Source: Bacteroidales bacterium (GTDB taxonomy: Bacteria > Bacteroidota > Bacteroidia > Bacteroidales > Bacteroidaceae). Taken from it: 42,740 nt of DNA. The stretch lies in contig SFIS01000014.1 in the NCBI GenBank assembly GCA_004555245.1, positions 1 through 42,740 on the forward strand, in the 5' to 3' direction. Positions 5,759 to 16,000 of this stretch are shown here, piece after piece. Positions within the stretch are counted from its first letter, which is position 1. Each line of letters starts with the position of its first letter. The position numbers were made by a program, and so were the translations under genes. The notes beneath the pieces are model-generated. The model did not search any database. It was not told the origin of the DNA and worked only from the letters and a program-made list of their open reading frames with translations.

Positions 5759-8650
5759 TTATTCGAATGTCAGTTCCACAACGCCTCCATATTGCGAGAG
5801 GTCAGCCCAGAACGGTTGTGCCGATGGTCCGTTAAGGTCTGTTGTGTTGACCTTGTTGCGGACGGCGGGTATGACTTTCAGGAGCGATATTCCGCTCTCA
5901 GGCAGTGTATATAGAATATGGTCTCTGCCGTCTCTCGGGTTGTAGATGCCAATATAATCTACCACTCCTTCTCTCTTCTCGGCATTCGCTGTGTCAGCCT
6001 GTCCGAATCGTCCGTGTGGTTGCAGTGTGATGCTGCCGTCAGTGGTGTGTAGTGTCATCCACGAGCAGTTGGCGAAATATCCCTTGAACTCCGGATATTC
6101 AAAACTCTCTCCCGGCACCGGGTCGTTGTATTCGTTCTGCCAGTATCCGTACTGCGGTCCGTGCAGGCGGTTCTGCCATACGCGGTAAGGTCCGTCTCCT
6201 ACCCACTCTTTCGATTTCACGCGTTGCTCGTCGTAGTCGAACATGACGCCCATCTCGTCCACCACGCCTCCGAAGGTGTAGCGATAGTCGAGTGAGAGAG
6301 AGCCGTCAGCGAGGAAAGTCCACTGTGCCCGGTCGAGTTGTCCGAGTGTGTAGTTCGCCGTGACGCGTCCATTCTCTGCGTCGATGTCGAAGCCCTGGAA
6401 TTTCCCCTGTTCCTCATAGAGAGAGTATTGTGTCTTCTTCTTCTCCGCCTCTTTGTCGTCGTGGTTGTAGAACTGGTCCATGCTGCGGTCGCTGCGGCGT
6501 GCGGCAATGAACTTCGGGCCGGCAAAATGGTATGTGCCTTTCGTTGTCTTCACCTCGCAGAGCGTGCCGGTGGTGTTGCAGAATGTGTATGTCTTTCCAG
6601 CGGCCTGCACCACGAGTGTCCGGTCAGTCTTGCTGACAGAAATCTTTTCCGGTGCAGCCGTCGGTTCGAGGATTGTAGTCTTGTTCGACGGGTGCAGTGT
6701 CCATGTGTATAGTTCCTCGCCTCTGTTGTCTATTACGGTCAGTTCGAGAGCGTCTGCGTTGTCCAGTCTCGGTATGGGCATCTCGCCCTGTGCGTGAGGT
6801 GCTACGGCCGGCATGTTGAGTGTGCCGCTCTTCAGTGTCTTTGTCTCTTTCTGTCCCGGCCGCGGCATGTTCTTGTAAGCATACCTGATGCGGCAGTCAC
6901 TGAGGTTGATGAAGTCGTATCTGTTGTCGAGTTTCAGAAGCGCACAGTCCATCGCCTCGTCGAGGTTGGTTATCTGCACCGGACACCACAGTTCCTTTAT
7001 GGTGAAGAACGAGCCTTCTTTCTCAAGGTGTGGCCCTACGATGCCGTCGGCTCCGAAGTTCCCTACGTTGTCAATAACTCCGTCCATATCGACGCGGCAC
7101 ACGCCTTCGTCCTGTAGGTCCCAGAGGAATCCTCCCGCACATCTCGGAGCCTTGCGCATCATCACCCAATAGTCGTATAGTCCGGCTCCGTGTCCGCCGT
7201 CATACAGTCCGTGGAGAAATTCTGTCGGCATGGTGATGGATGGTTTGCGCAGCAGTTGCTGTGTCTCTCCCCACGAGCGGTAGTGTTTCGTCTCCACTCC
7301 GTGAACGTCAGCCCAGGGATAGAGCACCGTACGTTTCTGCAGGTCGAACTGATGGAAGACGGGGTCGAGTTCCATGTTGAATCCTCCCTCGTTTCCGTTC
7401 GTCCAGAAGATGACAGAAGGGTGGTTGTGGTCGCGTTTCACCATGCTCTCTACGAGTGCCGAACCAGTGATGGTGTTGTGTGCCCAGTGCCATCCGGGCT
7501 GCTCGTTGATGACATACAGTCCCAGCGAATCGCAGATGTCGAGAAACTCCGGGTCGGCTGGATAGTGTGACAGTCGGACGGCGTTCATGTTCATCGAGCG
7601 TATGAGTTTGACATCCTCGAGGTTTTTTGCGTATGAGAGTGTGCGTCCTGTCTCCGGTCTGAAAGAGTGTCTGTTGACGCCCCGGAACATGACTTTCTGG
7701 TTGTTGACATATATACCGTCGTTCTGCCGCACCTCTATAGTCCTGAATCCGAACTTCTGCCTTTCTATGTGCAGCAGTTTCCCGTCGGCGTCAGCGAGGC
7801 TGAACGTTGCTTCATAGCGTTCCGGAGACTCTGCCGACCATGCTTTCACGTCCTTCACGTCACACTCAATGCGCGCCATGTCGCTGCCCCGTGTCGGGAC
7901 GGAGATTTTCTTCACCGTCCGTCCTGTCTCGAGGTGCTTTATCTCGACAGATACTGTGGCGTTGCCTGCGGGGCGGTTGAGGTATGCCTCAGCGACGAAA
8001 GTGCCGTCGTGCCGTGCGTCGATGGCTATGCGCGAGATGTTGCGTGCCGGTCTCGAGACGATATATACCGGGCGTATGATGCCTCCGAAGTTCCAGTAGT
8101 CGGCGCGCCGCTCAGCCATATTGACGGCGTCTTCTTCCGATTCTTTGTTTACTGTGACCTCTATCCTGTTTTTCTTCGTGCCGAAGAAGATGCGGTCAGA
8201 GACGTCATATTGGAAAGGAGTGAATCCTCCTTTATGCTTCGACCCAGCCTTTCTGCCGTTTATCTCGCAGTAGGTGTCAGTCATGCTTGCCTCGAAGCAC
8301 AGCATAATCTGCCGTCCTTCCCACTCTTTCGGCAGTTGGAACTCATATTTGTATTTTCCCGTCTCTGATGCGATGCCCTCGGGGCGCGGTTTTCCATAGA
8401 AGCGCATTCCGTACTGGAACGTGCCGAAGCCTTGCAGCTCCCAGCACGACGGCACGCCTATCTTAGTCCATTTCCCGGCGTTGCGTCCGTCGGTGCAGAG
8501 GAAGTCCCACTTCACCATGTCGTCGCATCCCGTGCCTGAGAGATACAGGCGTTGTGTCTCTACGGACGGTTGTGCGGCAGCTGTGGCGGCATTCAGCATC
8601 GCGAAGCCGGTGAGGACTGCGGCACAAAGTGTGTGTTTGAGGTTTGTCAT
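5759..8650 (-). CDS. Glycoside hydrolase family 2 (beta-galactosidase/glucuronidase-like), secreted
   Basis: 963 residues with a signal peptide ending near AATAAAQ. An N-terminal jelly-roll sugar-binding domain (WKDF-like WDFLCTDGRNAGKW, then GVPSCWELQGFG), Ig-like domain and TIM barrel are present. The acid/base Glu is in WTNGNEGGF (about residue 419) and the nucleophile Glu in MPTEFLHGL (about 477). The long C-terminal part after residue 600 resembles the beta-galactosidase small-chain fold (DQFYNHDD, GPYRVWQNRLHGPQYG, SWMTLHTTDGSITL, QYGGVVELTFE). It follows the esterase gene with a 43-base gap and is probably cotranscribed with it, ending at the hairpin 5688-5735. Exact sugar specificity is not readable. 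Confidence 0.9.
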   Translation of the reverse strand: MTNLKHTLCAAVLTGFAMLNAATAAAQPSVETQRLYLSGTGCDDMVKWDFLCTDGRNAGKWTKIGVPSCWELQGFGTFQYGMRFYGKPRPEGIASETGKYKYEFQLPKEWEGRQIMLCFEASMTDTYCEINGRKAGSKHKGGFTPFQYDVSDRIFFGTKKNRIEVTVNKESEEDAVNMAERRADYWNFGGIIRPVYIVSRPARNISRIAIDARHDGTFVAEAYLNRPAGNATVSVEIKHLETGRTVKKISVPTRGSDMARIECDVKDVKAWSAESPERYEATFSLADADGKLLHIERQKFGFRTIEVRQNDGIYVNNQKVMFRGVNRHSFRPETGRTLSYAKNLEDVKLIRSMNMNAVRLSHYPADPEFLDICDSLGLYVINEQPGWHWAHNTITGSALVESMVKRDHNHPSVIFWTNGNEGGFNMELDPVFHQFDLQKRTVLYPWADVHGVETKHYRSWGETQQLLRKPSITMPTEFLHGLYDGGHGAGLYDYWVMMRKAPRCAGGFLWDLQDEGVCRVDMDGVIDNVGNFGADGIVGPHLEKEGSFFTIKELWCPVQITNLDEAMDCALLKLDNRYDFINLSDCRIRYAYKNMPRPGQKETKTLKSGTLNMPAVAPHAQGEMPIPRLDNADALELTVIDNRGEELYTWTLHPSNKTTILEPTAAPEKISVSKTDRTLVVQAAGKTYTFCNTTGTLCEVKTTKGTYHFAGPKFIAARRSDRSMDQFYNHDDKEAEKKKTQYSLYEEQGKFQGFDIDAENGRVTANYTLGQLDRAQWTFLADGSLSLDYRYTFGGVVDEMGVMFDYDEQRVKSKEWVGDGPYRVWQNRLHGPQYGYWQNEYNDPVPGESFEYPEFKGYFANCSWMTLHTTDGSITLQPHGRFGQADTANAEKREGVVDYIGIYNPRDGRDHILYTLPESGISLLKVIPAVRNKVNTTDLNGPSAQPFWADLSQYGGVVELTFE

Positions 8651-8693
8651 AAGTATGTTAATTTTAATGGTTGGCGAGTTGCTTCATCCGGCT

Positions 8694-10001
8694 TCAATGT
8701 GTGATTTTCGTCTTGTCAGTCTTCAGGTTGTCGTAGGGTTCAATGGTGACCTTCGTTTCGTCGCGTTTCGTCGCGTCGAGTTTGAAGACGTTTATGAAGA
8801 AGTCATATACGGCGGCTCTTTTATTCGGTCCGAAGTCGTGGCGTTCAGTCGGCAGATGCACGTTCTGCACGTTCTCTTCAGCGCCGTAGAAGGCATAGAT
8901 GCGTTTCAGAAAGGGGAGTTCGAGTTCTGGCACAGAAGCGGTCCAGTCTCCTCCGTCGCTTACTACGAGCACGGGCTTTGGTGCCATCATCGCGAGCAGT
9001 TCCGGGTTGCATGTCCCTCCGGCCGCGAGGTGAATGGGCCTTCCGCTCTCGCACGGGCATCCTCCGTCGAAGTGCGACGCGAGGCTGACGACAGGAGCCG
9101 CTGCCGTGAAGCGTCTGTCGAGTGCCGTCAGTAGTACGGTGAGCGATCCGCCTCCCGACCCTCCGTTGGCCGCTATTCGTGTTGTGTCTATCTGCTTCGC
9201 CCTGTTGCAGAGCATCCAGTCGAGCATCACCAATCCGTCGAGAGCCTGCACGATGTGTGCCCGTTCGGTGCGGTGGTCGGGATGTTCGTCAGCCGACTGT
9301 CCCCAGGCGTAGATGTCATAATCGACACAGATGGCTCCCATGCGTGCGAGAGTTGCAAGGCGCTGCTGCTGGTCTTTGCGGTATCTGCCGTCCCCGAAAT
9401 GTCCGTTGGGGCAGATGATGAGTGGGTGGCGTCCCTTTGTCAGCGGCGCGTAGATGCTGCCGTATGCGAACTCTCCGGGCAAAGTCTCTATGCAGATGTT
9501 CTGGACGCTGTATCCGTCGTATCGTCTTTGCTTTGACAGTACGGTTCTCGGCTTTTCGACGCATTGTTTCAGAAAGTCGTCGATGCCGAGTCTCTGTCTC
9601 ACCTCTCTGCGCAGCGTGTCGCGCCTCGCCTCCCATTGTGTGCGGTCGGCATACAGCGATGTGAGCCATGCGAGCATCTTCTCGCCGTCGGCGGTGTGGC
9701 GGCGTGCGTATTCGTAGGGTTTAATCTTATACACCCCTCTGCCCTGGTCCCACCAGTTGAAGTCGAAGTATTTGCAGATATTGTCGAGAGTCTCCTCCAC
9801 GGAATAAGGGCGTATGCGGAAGTCGGCGTAAGGAAGACGCTTCCCGACAGTATCGACATTGTATTTTATCTTCACTCCGAAACGCTGCTCCACATCACGC
9901 ATCACATCGTGAAGCGGACGGGTGTATGCGCCGGCATAGTCGTTCTGCGCCCATCCCGCCGTGTGCGCGAGCATCAGCATCGCGATGCATGTCTTTCTCA
10001 T
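8694..10001 (-). CDS. STN-domain fused alpha/beta-hydrolase esterase, secreted
   Basis: 435 residues. The signal peptide ends near AGWAQ. Residues about 25-95 (RPLHDVMRDVEQRFGVKIKY, then RPYSVEETLDNICKYFDF and GVYKIKPYEY) look like an STN/DUF4974 domain, the fold usually found in TonB receptors and FecR proteins. The rest is an alpha/beta hydrolase: HPLIICPNGHFG oxyanion region, GGSGGGSLT as nucleophile elbow (Ser near 283), and a C-terminal ERHDFGP with the likely catalytic His (about 388). Related enzymes in pectin-degrading loci are acetyl or methyl esterases. This one may remove ester groups from pectin so the glycosidases can act; that substrate is inferred from the neighbours. It lies upstream of the GH2 gene, with the 99-bp repeat element in its leader. 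Confidence 0.8.
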   Translation of the reverse strand: MRKTCIAMLMLAHTAGWAQNDYAGAYTRPLHDVMRDVEQRFGVKIKYNVDTVGKRLPYADFRIRPYSVEETLDNICKYFDFNWWDQGRGVYKIKPYEYARRHTADGEKMLAWLTSLYADRTQWEARRDTLRREVRQRLGIDDFLKQCVEKPRTVLSKQRRYDGYSVQNICIETLPGEFAYGSIYAPLTKGRHPLIICPNGHFGDGRYRKDQQQRLATLARMGAICVDYDIYAWGQSADEHPDHRTERAHIVQALDGLVMLDWMLCNRAKQIDTTRIAANGGSGGGSLTVLLTALDRRFTAAAPVVSLASHFDGGCPCESGRPIHLAAGGTCNPELLAMMAPKPVLVVSDGGDWTASVPELELPFLKRIYAFYGAEENVQNVHLPTERHDFGPNKRAAVYDFFINVFKLDATKRDETKVTIEPYDNLKTDKTKITH

Positions 10002-10027
10002 TATTATATTAGTTAGGTTTTTATTTT

Positions 10028-10113
10028 TCAGTTGGTTTCTTTATACGACAACAGGATTTTTTTATACGACAACAGGAGTTTTTTGGGGGGACGACTACAG
10101 GTTTTTTTTAGAT
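10028..10113 (-). repeat. GTTGTCGTATAAA repeats downstream of leader element copy A
   Basis: In the direction of the esterase gene, CTGTTGTCGTATAAA occurs twice 19 bases apart, after a degenerate CTGTAGTCGTCCCCCC unit, each followed by an A tract. Together with copy A they fill the leader down to the esterase start codon. A comparable GTTGTCGT(A/T)AAAAAA pair follows copy B. Confidence 0.6.
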
Positions 10114-10212
10114 GACAACAAAGACAACATGAACAACAGGAAGAACGGGCGCAACTGCGGGATGTCACGAGGTGACATACAACAGAGACAACAAGATTAC
10201 TGTTGCCAACTG
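10114..10212 (-). repeat. Dispersed 99-bp leader element, copy A
   Basis: By eye, about 92 of 99 positions match copy B at 30622-30720, with no gap. Read toward the esterase gene it starts CAGTTGGCAACAG and contains a perfect 7-bp hairpin, ATGTCAC-CTC-GTGACAT, followed by CCCGCAGTTGCG and GTTGT-rich sequence. A second dyad is CAACAG..CTTGTTG. It lies in the leader of the esterase at 10001, 112 bases from the start codon. Confidence 0.85.
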
Positions 10213-10261
10213 AAATACTCGTCAGCTCAATTACAGTCAACTCTTCAGCTGCCCTGCTCGT

Positions 10262-12961
10262 TTACTCGTCAATAATATCGTATGTCATGCCGACAGGCAC
10301 CTCCACGTGGGTTTTCAGTTTGCCGTTGTCGGTGCGTCTCCATTCTATTGCCACTTTTCCGTATGGCGTTTGCGTCGCTGCCTTCACCCATTTGATGTCT
10401 GCCACGGGTTGCGGTCTGAAGACGACATGGCTGCCCGAGACGTTTATTCCGGCGAGCGATGTGAAATGCAGTCCGTCAATCTGTCCCATCATGAAATGGT
10501 TCATCGACGAGCCGTGTGCCGGGTCCCATTGCTCGGCGAGTGTCGTCATGCCCTTGCTGATCTGATAGCCGTAGCCCGGCACGTCGTAGTGGTTGAGCAT
10601 GGTGTAGAGCAGTTCCTGCTTCCCCTCTTCCGCCAGTGTCTCGAAGAGGTATCTGTTTCCGACATCGCCTGTTGTCAGTCGGTTTCCGTGCCTTTTTATG
10701 TCAGCCGTGAGCGAATCGAGCACGGCGTTTCTCTGGTCGTCTTCAACGAGGCGCAGGTTTAGCGCTATCGCCATTCCCGTCTGCGACCGTAGCAGTTCTC
10801 CGTCGCATCTGCCGTCGTTTGTCTTTCTCACGCCGTACGCCTTCTGCCACGCCGCTCTGATGTCTTCCGCTTTCTTCCTTAGTCGTGCAGCGTCAGCCTC
10901 ATGCCCTGTCATCTCCGCCATGCGGCTGACAAGCAGTGTCCATCTGTAGTGGTGTGCCGTGGCTACGAGGGGAACTGACGTGTTGCGGGAGAAGCCGGAG
11001 CGGAAGTCTCCGTAGTCGTACCAGTCGCCCAGCCCCTGGTTCAGTATGCCGCACGAATCCTGCGTTGCGAGATAATCCACATATCTCACCATGTTCGGAT
11101 AGAAGCGGCGGATGAGCGTGTCGTCGTCGTAGAACTGGCGGTACATCCACGGCAGCATGACGATGGTTCCTCCCCACTCTGGCGATTCGGCGAAGGCATC
11201 CATCCCCGGTCCGTGGAACACCACATATTCCGGAGCTGTCGTCGGTACGGCGCCCGACGCATACTGTGCGTCGGCGATGACCTGTTCGAGCTGTGGTGCG
11301 AAGGTGGTGAGGTCGTAGTTTGAGAACAGTCCGATGCCGTTCAGCCAGTCCTGTTCCAGCCATCCCAGCTTCTCGCGGTGCGGGCAGTCAGTGAAGACAC
11401 TCTGCATGTTCGATCTCACAGCGTTGCCTATTATCTCATGCGTGCGGTTGACGAGCGCGTTGCTGCATTCGAACGACGACACCTTCTCCGCCGAGTTGTG
11501 TACGAAGCACGCCGTTATGTCCGTCACTGTCGGCATTTCTTCCGCCTTGCCGGCGGTCTTTGTGTCAGCCTTCAGCCTCTGTGCGAGTTCGTTGTCGAGG
11601 CGTGCTCCCTCCACCTGTATGTATCTGAATCCGTAGTATGCGAATCGCGGTCTGTAAGTCTCCTTTCCCTCACCTTTTATAATATAAGAGTAGGAGTGCA
11701 GCCTGCCGGTCTGCCGTTGGTTGCAGGCTCCCTCTGGTGTGAGTGTCTCCGCGACATATATCGTCACTTTCTGTCCCCTTCTGCCCGTCACTGTTATCTC
11801 GGGCACGCCCGCCATGTTCTGTCCCATGTCGAGCACGAAAGTTCCGTCTGGAATATCATGTTTCGCTACCGGCTCCGCCTTCCGGCATTCTTCGGGTGTC
11901 AGCAGTTTGCAGGCGACGGGTTTGTAGCGCCTCATCACCTTCACCGGCGGAGCCTGCTGCGGTCGCAGCACGCCCTTCGGCGACTGCTGCACCACGACGG
12001 GTTTCCACCTTCGCGGTATGCGTGCGTCGTAGTCCTCGCCGCCGTAGATGCTGTTCAGCGTTATCTCCGAGAGCGAGTATTGCCATGTCTTGTCCGTTAC
12101 GATGTCGTCTGTCGTGCCGTCGTCATACACGATGTGCAGTCTCATCAGCAGAGTGGGCGGTCCGAAGCTGATGCGCAGCTTGTGGTATCTGCCTCCCTGC
12201 TCGTTGTAGAATCCGTTTCCGAGCAGCACCTCGACGCTTGTCTCTCCCGTGCCGATCATCTCCGTGACGTCGTATGTGTTGTAGAAGACAGAGCGGTCGT
12301 AGTCGCTCCATAGCGGTGCGAACTCGCTGTCTCCCACTTTCCTTCCGTCGATGCGCACCTCGTTGAATCCCAGTCCGCAGACGTTCATCATTGCACAGCG
12401 CACCTTCCGCCTTGTCCTGAAGGTTCCTTTGAGATATATCGAGCGTCTTGACAGCGTGTCCACCCTGTCCCACAGATGCCGTGTCTGTTTCAGCTGGCTT
12501 CCGTGATATATGCGTCCTTCTGGCGTGTGTGCGTCCTGCTTCGTTATGGCTCCTATCCACTGTGCCTTTCCGAATGCCGTCTTCGCCGTCTGCATGACAA
12601 ATTGTGTGCGTGTGCTCCACGGCGACGGCTTGCCGTTCTTGTCCCACACCATGACCTGCCATTCGTACATTCCCTCGCCGACCGACAGCGGCACCCGTTG
12701 CGACTGGCTGCTCTTCACCTTCCCCGTGTCGGCGGTTTTCTTCCCCGTTGCGGTGTCGAAGATGCGTATGCGGTATGCCGTCTGCCTGTCGTTCTGTGTG
12801 TCAGAGGTCATCTGCCATCCGGCATGGGGTGGGGCGGCGGTTGCCACGAGTGCGGCGGAATAGTTTGTCATCACCTTTGTCACCGTCAGCCGTGCCTCTG
12901 CCGTGAGGGGCAGAAGGAGCAGCAGGGCGGCAAGGATATGTGTTGATGGTTTTGCTGTCAT
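10262..12961 (-). CDS. Alpha-L-rhamnosidase, glycoside hydrolase family 78
   Basis: 899 residues with a signal peptide (LAALLLLLPLTAEA). Domain order matches GH78: an N-terminal fibronectin-like domain (AYRIRIFDTATGK, YEWQVMVWDKNGKPSPWS), beta-sandwich modules (ARIPRRWKPV, VLDMGQNMAGVPEITVTG, YRPRFAYYGFRYIQVEG), a central (alpha/alpha)6 barrel and a C-terminal beta domain. The general acid region is SVFTDCPHREKLGWLEQD (about 523-540) and the base region is TLAEQWDPAHGSSMNHF (about 810). GH78 enzymes release terminal alpha-L-rhamnose by inversion, for example from rhamnogalacturonan I or II side chains. It follows the GH143/142-like gene by 67 bases and is probably cotranscribed with it. Confidence 0.93.
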   Translation of the reverse strand: MTAKPSTHILAALLLLLPLTAEARLTVTKVMTNYSAALVATAAPPHAGWQMTSDTQNDRQTAYRIRIFDTATGKKTADTGKVKSSQSQRVPLSVGEGMYEWQVMVWDKNGKPSPWSTRTQFVMQTAKTAFGKAQWIGAITKQDAHTPEGRIYHGSQLKQTRHLWDRVDTLSRRSIYLKGTFRTRRKVRCAMMNVCGLGFNEVRIDGRKVGDSEFAPLWSDYDRSVFYNTYDVTEMIGTGETSVEVLLGNGFYNEQGGRYHKLRISFGPPTLLMRLHIVYDDGTTDDIVTDKTWQYSLSEITLNSIYGGEDYDARIPRRWKPVVVQQSPKGVLRPQQAPPVKVMRRYKPVACKLLTPEECRKAEPVAKHDIPDGTFVLDMGQNMAGVPEITVTGRRGQKVTIYVAETLTPEGACNQRQTGRLHSYSYIIKGEGKETYRPRFAYYGFRYIQVEGARLDNELAQRLKADTKTAGKAEEMPTVTDITACFVHNSAEKVSSFECSNALVNRTHEIIGNAVRSNMQSVFTDCPHREKLGWLEQDWLNGIGLFSNYDLTTFAPQLEQVIADAQYASGAVPTTAPEYVVFHGPGMDAFAESPEWGGTIVMLPWMYRQFYDDDTLIRRFYPNMVRYVDYLATQDSCGILNQGLGDWYDYGDFRSGFSRNTSVPLVATAHHYRWTLLVSRMAEMTGHEADAARLRKKAEDIRAAWQKAYGVRKTNDGRCDGELLRSQTGMAIALNLRLVEDDQRNAVLDSLTADIKRHGNRLTTGDVGNRYLFETLAEEGKQELLYTMLNHYDVPGYGYQISKGMTTLAEQWDPAHGSSMNHFMMGQIDGLHFTSLAGINVSGSHVVFRPQPVADIKWVKAATQTPYGKVAIEWRRTDNGKLKTHVEVPVGMTYDIIDE

Positions 12962-12980
12962 GGGCGGGTGTTTTTTTTAT

Positions 12981-12999
12981 CATGCGACCTGGTCGCATG
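12981..12999. other. Intergenic hairpin between GH143/142-like and GH78 genes
   Basis: CATGCGAC and GTCGCATG form a perfect 8-bp stem with a CTG loop in the 67-base gap between two minus-strand genes. Read in the direction of transcription it is followed by an A tract, not T, so it is more likely a processing or stability hairpin than an intrinsic terminator. Confidence 0.5.
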
Positions 13000-13028
13000 A
13001 CACGGTATGGGGACGGGGGCGGGGCGGC

Positions 13029-16000
13029 TCAGAGCGTGACGGTGAGTTTGCGCAACGTGTCGGCATGTGCTCTCAGCACGCCATCGACGAAGACGGAGAG
13101 CCCCTTGCCCTGATGGTATCGCTTGCCGTCGATGTCGTATATCACCGTGATGCGGCGGCCGTGATACAGCACGTTGTCAAGGCAGAAATACGTCCAGGCG
13201 CCGGCAGGCAGCAGCGGGTTCACGACAAGTGCGTTGCACGGCTGAGGCTGTATGCCGCAGATGCCGGTGATGATGATGTCGTTGAAGGTCGAGTGGTTGT
13301 AGTATCTCGAGCGTTCCTGGTCGCCTTTCAGCCAGTAGCCTGTCGTCTCGTCGAGGTATTCTCCGATGTACGGTTTGCCCCTCATGTGCTGCGACTGAAC
13401 GTATTTCTCCACATGGCGGAAGAATGTCATGCGGTGTGCGTTCAGCGTGGTGTCGTTCTCGTTCAGCGAGTTGATGTAGTTGATATATCCCGTCAGTGTC
13501 TGTGAAGTGGCGAAGGGCCACACTGCGCCGTCCCATTCGCATTGTCCTACGCCGTGCGTGCGGAACTCCGGGTGGCGCCGTTCGGCGGTGGTGAGGCCGT
13601 ACGGTGCGTCGAATCCCTGCTCGTCAGCAATCTGCTGCCATGCCACGCCGTATTTCGCGTTGTCTATCGGCATCTTCATATACCATGGCATGAAGCCGAT
13701 TGCCTCGCGCACGTTTGCGCTCGAATCTCCGCGGTGTGTCTCGAAGAAGAGGTGGCGTTCGTTCCACAGCAGTGTCTCCGTGAGCCTCTGCAGCGTGTCG
13801 GCCTTCAGTCTGTATGCCTCCGCCTTCTTCTCGTCTCCGGCAAGCTGCGCCACATAGCTGATGGCTTTTGCCGAGCCATAGACGTAGCTGTTGATTGACG
13901 GGCGCGCGTATTGTTTCTTCCTTCCGCCGGAGATGGTCTCCTCCATGGCGTCGCGCACGTCTTCCTGCCATATCAGTCCGCTGGGCAGGCGGTGTGTCGT
14001 CACCCAGTAGTTGTAGTCCCACTCCATGTCCGGGAGCTGGCTCACGACCCATTGCTTGTTGCCGTCAACGAGATAGCGTTCCCAGATTGAGGACGGCACC
14101 CACGACGAGTATTTCAGGAATTTCGCCATCGGTTTCCCCTCGTTTCCGTGATACCAAGTGTTGATGATCTGGTCGAGATACTGCCTGTCGTGCAGCCACC
14201 TGCTCTCTCGTATGTGGTGTCCCACGCCCGAAGATATGAGTTTCCATTTGTCGGCGTAGTTCCGCTTGACGAGAAACTCAGTCATCGCCCATCCTGCGGG
14301 TGTCTTCTCGATATGCTTTCTCAGTGTCCACCATCTGTACCAGAACATCTCCTCCACCGTTTTCTGCGAGCATTCGAACAGGGGGACGTTCTGTTTCATC
14401 CAGTCCCATGCCCCGGCGTTGGGTATGGCCTGCACGATGTTCTCGTCCTCCATCTCGTTGAAGAAATCGACGTAGTGTCTGAAGTCGTCATATCTCAGCA
14501 CAGCCGGCTGCAGTCCCGTGTTTCCGCCAGCGGTCTCTTCCAGTTGCGCTGTCTTGAAATCTGCTATTGCGAACACCGCCTTCTTGTCGCTCTCTCCTGC
14601 GTCCGGCAGAATGCCGTCCCAGTCGGCGGGTGTATCTACGGTAGGATAGAGTCGCATCGTTCCCGTTCGCATCATGACGCGCTCGATGCTCTCCACCGGT
14701 GCGAAGAACATTCGTGTGGCGGCCTTTTTTCCGTCGATGTATATCGTTGCGGTTCGTGTGCTGACGCTCAGTTCTGCCCTGACGCGGTATTCCTTGTCCG
14801 GCTCGTATGTCATCACGCGTGCGTATCGTGCGCCGCCCTTGCATCGCATCTCTCCCGTATCTGTGAGTTCAAGGCGCGAGCATGGCACGCCGTCCTTGTC
14901 GAGAAACTCCACCTGCAGCCATCCGTGGCTGTTCTGTCCCGCCTTTAGCGTGAACTCCACGGCGAGTTCGCGTGTCGGCGGAATCTTCCGCTCCACGCGG
15001 CAGTAGTCGTGCCTGTCGCTGTCAGCGAGCGTTAGCCATTTGCCTTCGAAGCCCGCCGGTGCCTGCAATGGCGAGTAGATGTTCCAGTCGGTCAGTTCAG
15101 CCAACGACGTGTATCGCGAGAAATCGTCGTCGGCATGTGCCGTGGCGTTGATTCTCACGGGCACAGGCACCCTTGCCACCCACATGTCCTCCTTGTTCAT
15201 CGAGTATGTGAGCCACATGTCTCCGTCGGGCGGCGTGCCGTTGCCCTCCTGTATGCCCCTGACATACTGCGGTCCGAACGATTTGTAGTTGCCTCCGTAT
15301 CGCATTGGCGGCACCTCGCCGTTGATGAGGTTCAGCGTCGTGTAGTTCAGTCCGTCGGCAGAGAGCGATATGGCGAGCGGCCATCGGAACTCCGAGGGGT
15401 TATACACCGTGGCGTATGTGCCGTCCGACAGTCTCTGTCCCCATATCTTCGCGTTGCTGTTGACAAAGCCGGGCGCCCTTCCGACAGGTTCGCTCCATGT
15501 GTTGCCGCCGTCTTCCGATATGCTGGTCAGCGCGTGTTTCCAGAGTGCGACGAGGCGTCCGTCGGGCAGGGTGTAGTCGTTGTATGCCTTGTAGGGCTTG
15601 TTCAGGGGTATGAGCGGGTCTTCCCGGTCGGCCTCCTCCACCCACTGCATCCTGATGCGGGGGTTGGCGTAGATCTCGGCTACGGCACGGCGGAGGTATT
15701 TGTCGCCGCGGCGGTAGTTGGGGAAGTCGGTGTTCTTCTCGTTGAAGTCGTGGTTGTAGTAGATGAAGTATATCTTTCCGAGCGTTCCGTCGTCCTTCAC
15801 CTCACGTATGACGCGGCCGATGCCGTTTCCGTCGTTGTTATGGTCTTTTTTCGATAGGCACACGCCGTACGAGCCGATGGCATATAGCCGGTCGTCAGCC
15901 GAGACGTAGAATCCCATCCTCTGGTGCATCACCGCCTTCATGTTGTGCGCCGCGTCCTCGATGCCGGGTTTTGTGAAGCCCTCCGGCACGTCATATTCCG

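Noticed and set aside
14148..14948. 266-codon open frame opposite the GH143/142-like gene
   Set aside because: No recognisable protein features and fully inside a conserved enzyme gene on the other strand.
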